From Variovorax sp. OK212 (GTDB lineage: Bacteria; Pseudomonadota; Gammaproteobacteria; Burkholderiales; Burkholderiaceae_C), in the NCBI RefSeq assembly GCF_900112425.1, contig NZ_FOLP01000007.1, forward strand, positions 248,001-312,000: DNA of 64,000 nucleotides, in the 5' to 3' direction. Shown here one piece after another: positions 37,098 to 46,592 of the stretch; the stretch's first letter is position 1, and each line of letters starts with the position of its first letter. Both the position numbers and the translations under genes were made by a program. Below the pieces are notes generated by a model. The model had not been told where the DNA came from. It made no database searches and worked only from the letters and a program-made list of their open reading frames with translations.

Positions 37098-38369
37098 TCA
37101 GGACGCGATCGCGCCCACCGCCCAGTAGAAGGTCGGCTTCGCCCCGTTCAGCAGGTGGTCGCCCACCACGCGGCCCTTGTAGATCGTCGGGTTGTGCGAC
37201 GCCAGCGTGCGCGCATTGCGCCAGTGCCGGTCGAGCCGGCGGTCTTCCTGCAGCGCCGACGCGCCGCCGATGTCGAACAGCCGCGTGCCTGCCTGCAGCA
37301 CCGCGTCGACGATGCCGGCCTGCGCCTTGGCGGTGTTCAGTTCCACTTCGAACAACAGGCTTTCCGGTGCCGCTTCGCCGCGTGCGCGGTAGCGGTCGAT
37401 GTCGCCCAGCCCGCGCGCCACCGCCTGCACCGTCGACGCCGCGATGAACGCCGTGCTCGCGAGCTGCCCGATGACCTGCTGCACCAGCGGATCCTCGCGC
37501 GGCGTGCTGCCGCTGCCGTGGCTGTAGACGCGCTTGCGCGGCTGCACGAAGGCCACCGCGTCGCGCACGATGGCGCGCGCAATGCCCGCCAGCGTGGCCA
37601 GGTGCGTGAGCTGGAAGTGCGCGGTCAGCGGCGTGGGCTGGTCGCGCACGTAGAGCAGCACGTTCTCGGCCTTCACCCGCACGTTGCGAAAGCGCGTGGT
37701 GCCCGAGGCGGTCAGCCGCTGGCCGAAGCCGGCCCAGTCGTCCACGCGCTCCACGCCCTGTGCCTCCGCGGGCACCAGCGCGATCACGCGCTCGCTGCTG
37801 CCGTCGTCGTTCAGGCGCTGGGCCGACACCGAGATCCAGTCGGCGTACAGCGTGCCGGTGCTGTAGTACTTGTCGCCGTCGAGCCGCCACGCATCGCCTT
37901 CGGCGGCATCGTCACGCTTGAGCGTGGTCTGCATGGTGGTGAGCGAGCCGTCGCCCAGCTCGGTGGTGGCGTTGCCGAACACCACGCCTTCGGCGGCCAG
38001 CCGCATCCACGGGCCGTGCAGCGCGGGGTCGATCTCGGCGAGCAGCCGCTCGATGAAGCCGAAGTGCGCGCGCAAGATCTGCGGCAGGTTGGAGTCGGCC
38101 TCGCCGAGCTCGATCAGCAGGTCGTACAGCTGCTCGACCGAGGCGCCGATGCCGCCGTGCGCGAGCGGCACGCGCAGCGCGCCGAAGCGCTCGGCGTTGA
38201 GCCAGGCCACGGGTTCGTAGGCCAGCTCGCGTTCGATCTCGCGGCGCGTCGCATGCTCGGCGATGCGCTGGAACACGGGGCGAAAACGCTCGAAGAGCTG
38301 TTGCGAGGAGGGCGCGTGAACGCCCGCGACATGCGCCGCGGGGCGCGTCGTTTCTTGGATGGATGACAT
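37098..38369 (-). CDS. Acyl-CoA dehydrogenase-fold flavin monooxygenase (DszC/SfnB-like)
   Basis: The ATG at 38369 gives 423 residues. The fold is that of acyl-CoA dehydrogenases: VFGNATTELGDGSLTTMQTTLKRDD (FAD-binding loop), WRLDGDKYYSTGTLYADWISVSA, then AGFGQRLTASGTTRFRNVRV. The last block is typical of DszC, SfnB and nitroalkane or aromatic monooxygenases that use reduced flavin. The usual catalytic Glu of true dehydrogenases was not identified. A role in sulfur or aromatic-compound oxidation is inference. A flavin reductase gene is not adjacent. Confidence 0.82.
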   Translation of the reverse strand: MSSIQETTRPAAHVAGVHAPSSQQLFERFRPVFQRIAEHATRREIERELAYEPVAWLNAERFGALRVPLAHGGIGASVEQLYDLLIELGEADSNLPQILRAHFGFIERLLAEIDPALHGPWMRLAAEGVVFGNATTELGDGSLTTMQTTLKRDDAAEGDAWRLDGDKYYSTGTLYADWISVSAQRLNDDGSSERVIALVPAEAQGVERVDDWAGFGQRLTASGTTRFRNVRVKAENVLLYVRDQPTPLTAHFQLTHLATLAGIARAIVRDAVAFVQPRKRVYSHGSGSTPREDPLVQQVIGQLASTAFIAASTVQAVARGLGDIDRYRARGEAAPESLLFEVELNTAKAQAGIVDAVLQAGTRLFDIGGASALQEDRRLDRHWRNARTLASHNPTIYKGRVVGDHLLNGAKPTFYWAVGAIAS

Positions 38370-38575
38370 GGGGCGGGGCGGCGTCGGAACGCGCGCTGAA
38401 AGAAGAGGGACAGGCACAGACAGGCGCTGACTGTCCCCCGCGCTCCCGCTTTTGTGAAATACGCTTTTCGCGTTTTCTTATGCCGTGCGCGAGGAGCACC
38501 GGCGGCACCGGTGCGTGCGAACCTGCGCGTTCAGCGCAGTCCACGCAGTCCGCGCGGTCCACGCGTGCAGCCCAT

Positions 38576-39724
38576 TCAACGCTTGCCGCGCGCGTCCACC
38601 GGCCAGATCGCCACCAGCGTGCCGCCCTCGACCACGTGGTACGCGTCGTGCAGGTTCACGGTCGGATCGCAATGCGGCGTCACGAACTCCACGCGCGCGC
38701 CCAGTGCGGGGCGGCTGCCCTGCACGGGCATCAGCTTGCCGTGCTCGTCGCCGAAGAAGGCGTAGCGGCTCGCCGTGTCCGCGCCCTTGGCCACCAGCGG
38801 CACGCCGCTGTCGGTCGAGAAGCACTTGGTGCCGCCGTCCACCGTGACCCAGTCGGCGGCGTTGGTGCTGACCACCGCCGTCTGCACGAACAGCGAGACC
38901 TCGAAGGGCGAGGGCTGGCCGCCGCTGGCCAGCACGTTCGTGTACTCGGCGTCCATGAACACATACGAGCCGGCCTGCAGCTCGGTGAACGCGTTCTCCT
39001 GCGTGTCGAGGTCGTGCGTGCCGGTGCCCGCGCCCGTCACGATGTCGAAGTTCAGGCCCTGCCGGCGCGCCGCCGCCACGATGCCCGCCACCGTCTCGCG
39101 CAGCCCGGCCGCCGCGGCGCGGCGCTCGTCGCGCGCCACGATGTGCTGCAGGTTGCCCGCGTACGACTGCAGCCCGCGCAGCCGCAGGCGCGGCTCGGCC
39201 GCCACCAGCGCCGCAAGCTCGAGCACCTTGGCCTGCGTGGCGGCGCCGGTGCGGTTGTAGCCCGCGCCGTAGTCGACCAGCACGTCCAGCGGGTGCGTGA
39301 GCTGGCTGGCGGCGCGCGCCAGCTCGGCCACGTTCTGCGGGTTGTCGACCACCACCATCACGTCGCCGGGGCGCGCGCGCTGCGCCAGCTTGATGAGCCG
39401 CGCGATCTTGCTCGGCGTGACCGCCGGCGAGGTGATGAGCACGCCCGGAATGCCGCCTTGCACCATCACCTCGGCCTCGCCCATCGTCACGCAGCTCACG
39501 CCGATGGCGCCGGCGGCCACCTGGCGCCGCGCGATCTCGACCGACTTGTGCGTCTTCACGTGCGGGCGCAGGTTGATGCCGCGCGCCTTGGCAAAGGCCG
39601 CCATGCGTTCGATGTTGCGCGCCATGGCGGGCAGGTCGATCAGCAGGGCGGGCGTGTCGAGCAGGTGGCGGCCGCCGGGAACGCCGATCAGTGGCGCGTT
39701 GACTTGCTGCAGGTCTTGGGGCAT
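38576..39724 (-). CDS. D-threonine aldolase / DSD1 family PLP enzyme
   Basis: This 382-residue fold type III PLP enzyme has the N-terminal DTPALLIDLPAMARNIERMAAFAKARGINLRPHVKTHKS with the aldimine Lys (about residue 58). The metal site shows at the C-terminus in TPHCDPTVNLHDAYHVV. Family members cleave D-threonine to glycine and acetaldehyde or dehydrate D-serine. Which occurs here is not decided by sequence. It is downstream of the GntR gene, which starts its own transcript 140 bp away. Confidence 0.85.
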   Translation of the reverse strand: MPQDLQQVNAPLIGVPGGRHLLDTPALLIDLPAMARNIERMAAFAKARGINLRPHVKTHKSVEIARRQVAAGAIGVSCVTMGEAEVMVQGGIPGVLITSPAVTPSKIARLIKLAQRARPGDVMVVVDNPQNVAELARAASQLTHPLDVLVDYGAGYNRTGAATQAKVLELAALVAAEPRLRLRGLQSYAGNLQHIVARDERRAAAAGLRETVAGIVAAARRQGLNFDIVTGAGTGTHDLDTQENAFTELQAGSYVFMDAEYTNVLASGGQPSPFEVSLFVQTAVVSTNAADWVTVDGGTKCFSTDSGVPLVAKGADTASRYAFFGDEHGKLMPVQGSRPALGARVEFVTPHCDPTVNLHDAYHVVEGGTLVAIWPVDARGKR

Positions 39725-39864
39725 CGGGAAAAAGCCTTTGTGGGGGAGGGTGGGCCTGGGGTGAGGCGATGCAGGAACGAAATCGCGCGAGATGATCGCA
39801 TCGAAATGTTCGACAGACCCTCGTAGTTTCCCAAATGGCCCCGCCGCGGGCCCCACGGCAACGC

Positions 39865-40554
39865 TCAGCGCTCGGCCGGCGGATTCGCCTTCAGCGAAGC
39901 CATCAGGAGCCGCCCGGTGGTCCGCAGGTGCTCCGCAATCAAGGTCTGCGCGGCCAGGATGTCGCGGTTGAGCACCGCGTCCAGCAGCGCCTGGTGCTCG
40001 GCGCCCACGTCGCGCGACTCCTTCGACAGCGGCGCCGACAGCTGCCGGTAGCGCTCGCTCTGCTGGTACAGCATCTGGTGCATGCGCAGCAGCCAGCCGT
40101 TGGGGCAACCCGCGACCAGCGCGTTGTGGAACTCCGCATGGCTGTCGGTCCATTCGGTGCTCAGCACCGTGGGCATGGCCGCGTCGCGCTCGGCCAGCCG
40201 CGACAGGCGGTGGTGCGCCGACACCACGCTGCCTTCCCAGGCCAGGTCGCCGTGGCGGATGGCCTCGGCCAGGCACAGCTTCTCGATCTCGATGCGTGCC
40301 TTCACCAGGTCCTCGAGGTCGGTCTGCGAAATCGGGCTCACGCGAAAACCGCGCGCCGGCTCCGACACCACCAGCGCCTCGGCCTCCAGCATGGCCAGGC
40401 CTTCTCGCACCGCGCCGGCGCTCACGTCCAGTTCCTCGGCCAGCGCGGCGATGTTGAGCTTCGACCCCGGCAGCAGCCGCCCGCCCACGATGGCCGTGCG
40501 CAGCTCCGTGAACACCTGGCGCGTCTGGCTCATGCCTTTTGTTTTTTCGTTCAT
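39865..40554 (-). CDS. GntR family regulator, FCD subfamily
   Basis: This 229-residue protein has an N-terminal winged helix (QVFTELRTAIVGGRLLPGSKLNIAALAEELDVSAGAVREGLAMLEAEALV) and a C-terminal FCD ligand domain (DSHAEFHNALVAGCPNGWLLRMHQMLY, HQALLDAVLNRDILAAQTLIAEHL) with His residues that bind metal in relatives. It is divergent from the dioxygenase-hydrolase-transporter operon at 40692 and likely controls it. An in-frame ATG at residue 8 is possible. Confidence 0.9.
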   Translation of the reverse strand: MNEKTKGMSQTRQVFTELRTAIVGGRLLPGSKLNIAALAEELDVSAGAVREGLAMLEAEALVVSEPARGFRVSPISQTDLEDLVKARIEIEKLCLAEAIRHGDLAWEGSVVSAHHRLSRLAERDAAMPTVLSTEWTDSHAEFHNALVAGCPNGWLLRMHQMLYQQSERYRQLSAPLSKESRDVGAEHQALLDAVLNRDILAAQTLIAEHLRTTGRLLMASLKANPPAER

Positions 40555-40620
40555 TGCACTCCCGTCTCACCGCGAAAAACGGCTGATGTTACTTGTTAAC
40601 CCTAATGATGGATAAACCGG

Positions 40621-40664
40621 CGAACAATAGACTAACAACAAAAGAATATATTATTTGTTCGAAC
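40621..40664. promoter_or_regulatory. Inverted-repeat operator cluster between GntR and dioxygenase operons
   Basis: The 137-bp gap between divergent starts is AT-rich, with several inverted repeats: CGAACAA (40621-40627) with TTGTTCG (40655-40661), AACAAA (40637-40642) with TTTGTT (40654-40659), and the 8-bp palindrome GTTCGAAC (40657-40664). This fits a FadR-type GntR operator that would control both transcripts. Confidence 0.6.
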
Positions 40665-40691
40665 GTGGATAGCCGATTGGAGACACACGAC

Positions 40692-41690
40692 ATGGCCGAG
40701 ACCCAGCTTCGCACCCGAAAAGATCCGCATCGCGCGGCGCTGCACAGCGTCCATTCGCTCGATGCCTTCGTCTTCACCGTGCCCGACCTCGACGAGGCCG
40801 CGCGCTTCTACGAGGCCTTCGGGCTCGAACCGAAGCGGGAGGGCGACCGGCTCGACCTGTACACCGTGGGCCATCCGCATGCCTGGGGTTCGCTCTACAA
40901 AGGTCAGGGCCAGGGCGGCGTGAAGAAGAAGCTGCAGTACCTGCGCTTCGCCTGCTTCGCGGAAGACTTCGACGCCATTGCCGCGCGCATCGAGCGCCTG
41001 GGCGTGCCGCGCTGCTCGCCGCACGCGCTCGGCGACGGCAACGGCTTGTGGGTGCTGCACCCCGACGGCTTTCCGGTGCAGATCGTGGTGGCCGCCAAGA
41101 GCGCGCCCGACGCGGGCAGCGAGCCCGTCGTGGCGCCGCGCCCCCCCGTGGGCACCGGCGCCTCGCCCAACCGCGCGCGCATTCCCAAGGTGCATCCGCG
41201 CCGGCTCTCGCACATCCTGATGTTCTGCGCCAAGGTGCCCGAGGCCGTGCGCTTCTACGAAGACGCGCTGGGCCTGCGCATCACCGACCGCTCGGGCGAC
41301 CTCATCGTCTTCATGCACGGCGTGCACGGCAGCGACCACCACCTGATCGCCATGGCGAAGTCCAACGGCCCGGGCCTGCACCACCTGAGCTGGGACGTGG
41401 CCAACATCGACGAGGTCGGCCGCGGCATGGAGCAGATGTACGCCGCCGGCCACGTGCGCGGCTGGGGCGTGGGGCGCCACGTGCTGGGCTCCAACTACTT
41501 CCACTACGTGCGCGACCCGTGGGGCAGCTACTCGGAGTACTCCTGCGACATGGACTTCGTGCCCGGCGACTTCGACTGGGCCAGTGCAGACCACCCGCCC
41601 GAGGACTCCTTCTACGCCTGGGGCCCCAAGGTGCCCGAAGACTTCGTCACCAATTTCGAGGTCGAGGTCGAGGCGCAAGCCAAGGCCTGA
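40692..41690 (+). CDS. Two-domain VOC/extradiol-type ring-cleavage dioxygenase
   Basis: This 332-residue protein has two VOC domains. The first (residues ~16-130) lacks metal ligands. The second (~172-305) has the 2-His-1-carboxylate set: His in RLSHILMF, His in GLHHLSWDV, Glu in SEYSCDMDF. This resembles type I extradiol dioxygenases such as BphC-like and 2,3-dihydroxybenzoyl types. The catechol-like substrate is not known. It heads the operon with the FAH hydrolase and ABC transporter. Confidence 0.85.
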   Translation: MAETQLRTRKDPHRAALHSVHSLDAFVFTVPDLDEAARFYEAFGLEPKREGDRLDLYTVGHPHAWGSLYKGQGQGGVKKKLQYLRFACFAEDFDAIAARIERLGVPRCSPHALGDGNGLWVLHPDGFPVQIVVAAKSAPDAGSEPVVAPRPPVGTGASPNRARIPKVHPRRLSHILMFCAKVPEAVRFYEDALGLRITDRSGDLIVFMHGVHGSDHHLIAMAKSNGPGLHHLSWDVANIDEVGRGMEQMYAAGHVRGWGVGRHVLGSNYFHYVRDPWGSYSEYSCDMDFVPGDFDWASADHPPEDSFYAWGPKVPEDFVTNFEVEVEAQAKA

Positions 41691-41735
41691 GGCCGATTTT
41701 TTCTTTCTACCCAATCCGCATCACAAGGAACTCCC

Positions 41736-42590
41736 ATGCGACTTCTCGCCTTCCAACACAACGGCCAGCCGGCCCTCGGCCTGCGCCTCGGCCAGGAGGT
41801 GGTCAACCTCAGCGCCGAAGGCCTGCCCGCCACGCTCGACGAACTGCTGCGCGCCGGCCCCGACGCCATGGCTGCTGCCAAGAAGGCGGGCGACAGCGCG
41901 CGCACGCGGCTGCCGCTGTCCGGCATCGACTGGCTGCCGCCCGTGCAGTCGCCCTCCAAGGCCATTGCGGTGGGCCTCAACTACATCGACCATGCGGCCG
42001 AGAGCAAGTTCGACCCGCCGACCTACCCGGTGCTGTTCCATCGCTTCCCGTCGTCGTGGGTCGGCCACAACCAGCCGATCGTGCGACCGCACGTGTCCAC
42101 GCAGTTCGACTACGAGGGCGAGCTGCTGGTGGTCATCGGCAAGGCCGGGCGCTACATCAGGAAGGGCGACGCGCTGAACCACGTGGCGGGCTACTCGGTG
42201 TTCAACGACGGCTCCATCCGCGACTACCAGTTCAAGTCGGCGCAATGGATGATGGGCAAGAACTTCGACCGCTCGGGCTCCTTCGGCCCCGAGTTCGTCA
42301 CCGCCGACGAGCTGCCCGCGGGCGCCACCGGCCTCAAGCTGCAGACGCGCCTGAACGGAGTCGTGCTGCAGGACGCCAACACGCGCGACATGATCTTCGA
42401 CGTGGCCACGCTGGTGTCGGTGTGCTCCGAGCCGTTCGCGCTGCAGCCGGGCGACATCATCATCGCCGGCACGCCATCTGGCGTGGGCCTGGCGCGCAAG
42501 CCGCAGGTCTTCATGAAGGCCGGCGACGTGTGCGAGGTCGAGATCGAAGGCGTGGGCCTGCTGTCGAACCCCGTGGTCGACGGCGAATAA
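41736..42590 (+). CDS. Fumarylacetoacetate hydrolase family protein
   Basis: This 284-residue protein has FAH metal ligands in FDYEGELLVVIGKAGRYI and SVFNDGSIRDYQFKSAQWMMGKNFDRSGSFGPEFV, plus the GLNYIDHA start of the catalytic domain. The family cleaves C-C bonds in ring-fission products or decarboxylates, as in HpaG and acylpyruvases. It lies 45 nt after the dioxygenase gene, so ring cleavage followed by C-C hydrolysis is a reasonable inference. Confidence 0.9.
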   Translation: MRLLAFQHNGQPALGLRLGQEVVNLSAEGLPATLDELLRAGPDAMAAAKKAGDSARTRLPLSGIDWLPPVQSPSKAIAVGLNYIDHAAESKFDPPTYPVLFHRFPSSWVGHNQPIVRPHVSTQFDYEGELLVVIGKAGRYIRKGDALNHVAGYSVFNDGSIRDYQFKSAQWMMGKNFDRSGSFGPEFVTADELPAGATGLKLQTRLNGVVLQDANTRDMIFDVATLVSVCSEPFALQPGDIIIAGTPSGVGLARKPQVFMKAGDVCEVEIEGVGLLSNPVVDGE

Positions 42591-42646
42591 GGAAAGCGAC
42601 GGGCCGCAGAGCCCGCGCCGGTTCGATAACTATCAGGAGACAAGAC

Positions 42647-43879
42647 ATGAGCATCGATCGTCGTTCTTTCGTCGCGGCTGCGGGCGCCCTGGGCGCGCTC
42701 GGCAGCGGCACGCTGTTCAGCACCGCGGCCCGGGCGCAGCAGCCCGCGGGCCAGCCGATCCGCGTGGGTGGCACGCTGGCGTTGACGGGGCCGCTGTCGG
42801 CCACGGGCCTCGTGCACAAGCTCACCGGAGAGATCTACGTGGACGGCCTCAACAAGCGCGGCGGCCTGCTGGGCCGCCCCGTGGAGTGGGTGCTGAAGGA
42901 CGACCAGTCCAAGCCCGACCTCGCGCGCACGCTGTACGAGCAACTGGTCACGGCCGACAAGGTCGACCTGCTCATCGGCCCGTACGCCACGGGCAACATC
43001 CTGTCCGCCATGGGCGTGGCCCAGCGCTACAACAAGACGCTGGTGCACCACACCTTCGGCATTCCGAGCCTGGCCAAGTACGAGCAGCAGTTCCCCGCGT
43101 GGTCGCTCGGACCCGACCCCGAGAAGACCATGCCCGCCATGGTGCTCGACGCGCTCGCCACTTCGCCCAAGCCGCCCAAGACCATCGCCATCGTCACCAG
43201 CAAGTTTCCGTCGGTGCACTTCGTGGCGCTGGGCGCGCGCGAGGTGGCCAAGCAGCGCGGCCTGAAGGAAGTGCTGTTCCTCGAGTGGGACTTCGGCAAC
43301 CGCGACTTCGGCCCCATTGCGGGCCGGCTGAAGGAGGCCAACCCCGACTTCATCTGGAACGGCGCCATCGGCCTCGAAGGCAACCAGCTGCTCGATGCGA
43401 TGAAGAAGATCGACTACGCACCGCTGCACCACTTCTATCACGTGCCCGCGCCCGCGCCGATGCTCAAGGCGCCCGAGGCCAACGGTGCGCTGGCCACCAC
43501 CATCTTCGAAGACCATCCGCCGTTCACCGACAACCCCGTGGCCGCCGAGTTCGTGAAGGTCTACCGCGAGCGCGCGGCCAAGGCCGGCCTGCCCGACACC
43601 GCGGTGGAGACGCAGGCCGCCGCCTCGTATTCCGCATGGCAGATCATCGAGGCCGCCGTGGTCGCCACCAAGGGCCTGGACGACAAGGCCATGGCCACCT
43701 GGCTGCGCGCCAACAAGGTCGACACCATCCAGGGCAAGCTGCGCTTCAACGAGCGCGGCAACTTCGGCGACGACCTGGGCAAGGTCAAGCAGGTGCAGAA
43801 CGGCAAGTGGGTGGTGGTGTGGCCCAAGGAATGGGCCGCCCCGGGCGCCAGGCTGCAAACGCGCGGGGTGGCCAGCTGA
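42647..43879 (+). CDS. LIV-type ABC transporter substrate-binding protein
   Basis: This 410-residue protein has a Tat-like signal (DRRSFVAAAGALGALGSG, mature start after ARAQ, about residue 31). The Leu/Ile/Val-binding fold follows: IRVGGTLALTGPLSATG, VLKDDQSKPDLARTLYEQLVTADKVDLLIGPYATGNI. Such periplasmic proteins bind amino acids, amides, urea or aromatic acids. It overlaps the first permease by one nucleotide. Confidence 0.92.
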   Translation: MSIDRRSFVAAAGALGALGSGTLFSTAARAQQPAGQPIRVGGTLALTGPLSATGLVHKLTGEIYVDGLNKRGGLLGRPVEWVLKDDQSKPDLARTLYEQLVTADKVDLLIGPYATGNILSAMGVAQRYNKTLVHHTFGIPSLAKYEQQFPAWSLGPDPEKTMPAMVLDALATSPKPPKTIAIVTSKFPSVHFVALGAREVAKQRGLKEVLFLEWDFGNRDFGPIAGRLKEANPDFIWNGAIGLEGNQLLDAMKKIDYAPLHHFYHVPAPAPMLKAPEANGALATTIFEDHPPFTDNPVAAEFVKVYRERAAKAGLPDTAVETQAAASYSAWQIIEAAVVATKGLDDKAMATWLRANKVDTIQGKLRFNERGNFGDDLGKVKQVQNGKWVVVWPKEWAAPGARLQTRGVAS

Positions 43880-44739
43880 TGAGCTTCCCCAGTGCCACGC
43901 TGCTGGCCCAGTCCGTTCTGGCGGGCCTGTTCACCGGGGCACTCTACGGCTTGCTGGGGCTCGGCCTCAGCCTGTCGTGGGGGATGCTGCGGCAGATCAA
44001 CCTTGCGCATTTCGCGCTCGCCTTCCTGGGCGCCTACCTCACCTACGAACTGTCGAGCCACCGCGGCGTCGACCCGCTGCTCACGCTGGGGGTGATCGTG
44101 CCGCTGTTCTTCGTGCTGGGCGTGGCCCTGCACTGGGTGCTCACGCGCTTTCGGGTGAGTCCGTTCAACTCGCTGCTGGTCACTTTCGGCATCACCGTGA
44201 TCATCGAGGCGCTGCTGCAGTGGACCTGGACGGCCGACTACCGCAAGCTGGAGTCGAGCTACGCGGAGCACAAGCTGCAGATCGGCCCGCTCTACCTACC
44301 GGTGCCCGAGCTCATCACGCTGGGGCTGGGCGTGGGCATTTCGCTGGCGGTGTGGCTCGCGCTGCGCCGCACCGACCTGGGCAAGGCCATGCGCGCCGCT
44401 GCTGAAGACGCACCCATTGCCGCGGCCTTCGGCGTGAACCAGCACGCGCTGGCGCTGATGCTCTCGGGCCTCAACGCGGCGCTGGCCGGCGTGGCGGGCG
44501 TGTGCATTGCGCTGGCCTACACGCTGTCGCCTTCGCAGATCTACGCGTGGATCGGCGTGGTGTTCGCGGCCGTGATGCTGGGCGGCCTGGGCCGCCCGCT
44601 CGGCCCGCTCATTGCGGGCTGCATCATCGGCGTGACCGAGGCCGTGACCATGACGGTGACCGCGCCTTCGTGGGCACCGCTGGTGTCGTTCTCGCTGCTG
44701 ATGTTCGTGCTGCTGGTGCGGCCGGGGAGGGTGGCATGA
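43879..44739 (+). CDS. LIV-type ABC permease (LivH)
   Basis: This 286-residue protein has about eight membrane helices. LivH hallmarks are GALYGLLGLGLSLSWGMLRQINLAHFALAFLGAYLTY and RAAAEDAPIAAAFGVNQHALALMLSGLNAALAGVAGVCIAL (EAA-like loop). It starts within the previous stop codon and ends 4 nt inside the next gene, so translation is coupled. Confidence 0.92.
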   Translation: MSFPSATLLAQSVLAGLFTGALYGLLGLGLSLSWGMLRQINLAHFALAFLGAYLTYELSSHRGVDPLLTLGVIVPLFFVLGVALHWVLTRFRVSPFNSLLVTFGITVIIEALLQWTWTADYRKLESSYAEHKLQIGPLYLPVPELITLGLGVGISLAVWLALRRTDLGKAMRAAAEDAPIAAAFGVNQHALALMLSGLNAALAGVAGVCIALAYTLSPSQIYAWIGVVFAAVMLGGLGRPLGPLIAGCIIGVTEAVTMTVTAPSWAPLVSFSLLMFVLLVRPGRVA

Positions 44740-46592
44740 AGCGCTCGTTCCTGCTGATTCTCGCGGCCGGCGCGGGGCTGGCCGTGGTGCCGTGGCTCGG
44801 GCTGCCGGCGTTCTACGAATCCATCCTGTACCTGGTGCTGCACTGGGTGGCGCTGGTCACCTCGTGGAACCTGCTGTCGGGCTACTCGGGGTACTTCTCG
44901 TTCGGGCACGGGGCGTTCTTCGGCATCGGCATGTACACCACGGCCACGCTGGCAACGCGCTTGGACATTCCGTTCCTCTGGACGCTGCCGGCCGCCGCCG
45001 CGGTGGCCGCGCTGGTCGGCACGCTGCTGGGCGCGGTGGCGTTTCGCGTGCAGGCGGTGCGCGCAGAGCTGTTCTCGCTGCTCACGCTGGCCGCCACCTT
45101 CGTGGTGGCGACCATCATCCTCAACACGCCCATCGACGGCGGGCCGGGCGTGTACATGAGCGCGGTGGCGGTGCCGCAGATCGGGCCCTCCGCCTCGGGC
45201 ACCTTCTACCTGTTGGCGCTGGGCGTGGCGGTGCTCACGGTGCTGGCCGCGCTGGCCGTGTACCACTCGCGCTTCGGCACGGGCTTGTTCGCGATCCATG
45301 ACGACGAGGACGTGGCCGAGGTCATGGGCGTGCCCACCTACCGCTACAAGCTCGGCGCCTTCGCGCTCTCGTGCGGGCTGGCGGGCGTGGTCGGCGGCGT
45401 GCATGCGCTGTTCATCTCGTACGTGACCACGGGCGACACCTTCACCATCGCGATGCCGCTCACGGTGGTGCTGATGGCGGTGCTCGGCGGCACGCGGCAC
45501 TGGGCCGGGCCGATCGTCGGTGCGACGGCCATCACGCTGCTGCTCTATGCCTTCACGGGCGGCGACAGCGCGATCATCGGCAAGGGCATGACGGGGCTGG
45601 TGCTGATCGTGGTGATCCTGTTCATGCCCGAAGGGCTGCTGGGGCAGGTGCTGAAGTGGTGGAAAGCACGGCGCGGTGCGCCGGCGGCTTCGACGGCACC
45701 GGTGCCGGCGCATGTGGCCGTGGCTGCGGGTTCAGGTGCGGGTGCGGGTGCGGGTACGGGTACGGGTACGGGTGCGAAGGTGCCCGCCGCCATCACCGGC
45801 GAAGTGCTGCTGCGTGCCGAAGGCGTGCGCAAGTCCTTCAAGGGCGTGCATGCGCTGCGCGGCGTGAGCCTGGAAGTGCGGCGCGGCGAGATCCTCGGCC
45901 TGCTCGGGCCCAACGGCTCGGGCAAGTCGACCTTCATCAATGTGGCGAGCGGCCATTACGCGGTAACGGCCGGCCGCATCGAGTTCGCGGGCCGCCGCAT
46001 CTCGGGCGTTCCGGCGCACCGCATCGCGCAGGGCGGCATCGCGCGCACGTACCAGATCCCGCGGCCCTTCGCGCACCTCACGGTGCTGGAGAACGTGGCG
46101 CTGCCCGCGATGTTCGGCGCCGCCGCGCTCGACCGGCAGACCGCCGAGGCCGAAGCCTGGCAGTGGCTCGCCTTCACCGGCCTCACCGAGCGCGCGCACG
46201 CCTTGCCGGCCGACCTGAACCTGCACCAGCGCAAGTTCCTGGAGTTCGCGCGCGCGCTGGCGTCGCGCCCGCAGGTGCTGATGCTCGACGAGGTGCTCTC
46301 GGGCCTCACGCCGTCGGAAATCGACGAGGCCGTGGCGCTCATCCGCCGCATTCGCGACCAGGGCGCGACCATCGTCTTCGTCGAGCACGTGATGCGCGCG
46401 GTGATGGCGCTGTGCGACCGCATCGTGGTGTTCAACCGCGGCGAGGTGCTGGCCGAAGGCGCGCCGCACGACGTGATGCAGCGGCCCGAAGTGGTGTCGG
46501 CCTACCTGGGCCAGGCCATGGAACCGGAGGCGCCCGCCGCGCCGGCCGCGGCGGTGTCCGTGGCGGCAGACAGGGAGCTGGCCCATGCTTGA
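44736..46592 (+). CDS. Fused LivM permease and LivG ATPase
   Basis: This 618-residue protein joins two normally separate subunits. Residues ~1-310 are a LivM permease (SWNLLSGYSGYFSFGHGAFFGIGMYTTA, AIHDDEDVAEVMGVPTYRYKLGAFALSCGLAGVVGGV). Residues ~311-352 are an Ala/Gly/Thr linker with a 6-bp repeat. Residues ~355-600 are a LivG ATPase with Walker A GPNGSGKST (about residue 391), signature-like LNLHQRKFLEFARAL, Walker B VLMLDEVLSG and the switch His in VEHVMRA. LSGGQ is degenerate (LNLHQR), as in other LivG proteins. Confidence 0.9.
   Translation: MKRSFLLILAAGAGLAVVPWLGLPAFYESILYLVLHWVALVTSWNLLSGYSGYFSFGHGAFFGIGMYTTATLATRLDIPFLWTLPAAAAVAALVGTLLGAVAFRVQAVRAELFSLLTLAATFVVATIILNTPIDGGPGVYMSAVAVPQIGPSASGTFYLLALGVAVLTVLAALAVYHSRFGTGLFAIHDDEDVAEVMGVPTYRYKLGAFALSCGLAGVVGGVHALFISYVTTGDTFTIAMPLTVVLMAVLGGTRHWAGPIVGATAITLLLYAFTGGDSAIIGKGMTGLVLIVVILFMPEGLLGQVLKWWKARRGAPAASTAPVPAHVAVAAGSGAGAGAGTGTGTGAKVPAAITGEVLLRAEGVRKSFKGVHALRGVSLEVRRGEILGLLGPNGSGKSTFINVASGHYAVTAGRIEFAGRRISGVPAHRIAQGGIARTYQIPRPFAHLTVLENVALPAMFGAAALDRQTAEAEAWQWLAFTGLTERAHALPADLNLHQRKFLEFARALASRPQVLMLDEVLSGLTPSEIDEAVALIRRIRDQGATIVFVEHVMRAVMALCDRIVVFNRGEVLAEGAPHDVMQRPEVVSAYLGQAMEPEAPAAPAAAVSVAADRELAHA
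45735..45776. repeat. Hexanucleotide repeat coding for the LivM-LivG linker
   Basis: Seven units of GGTGCG or GGTACG are in frame and encode alternating Gly-Ala and Gly-Thr. This is a slippage-prone microsatellite inside a coding linker, so linker length may vary between strains without breaking the frame. Confidence 0.92.

Noticed and set aside
42224..43858. A 544-codon open frame on the minus strand
   Set aside because: It is antisense to the FAH hydrolase and LIV-type substrate-binding protein, whose motifs are clear.
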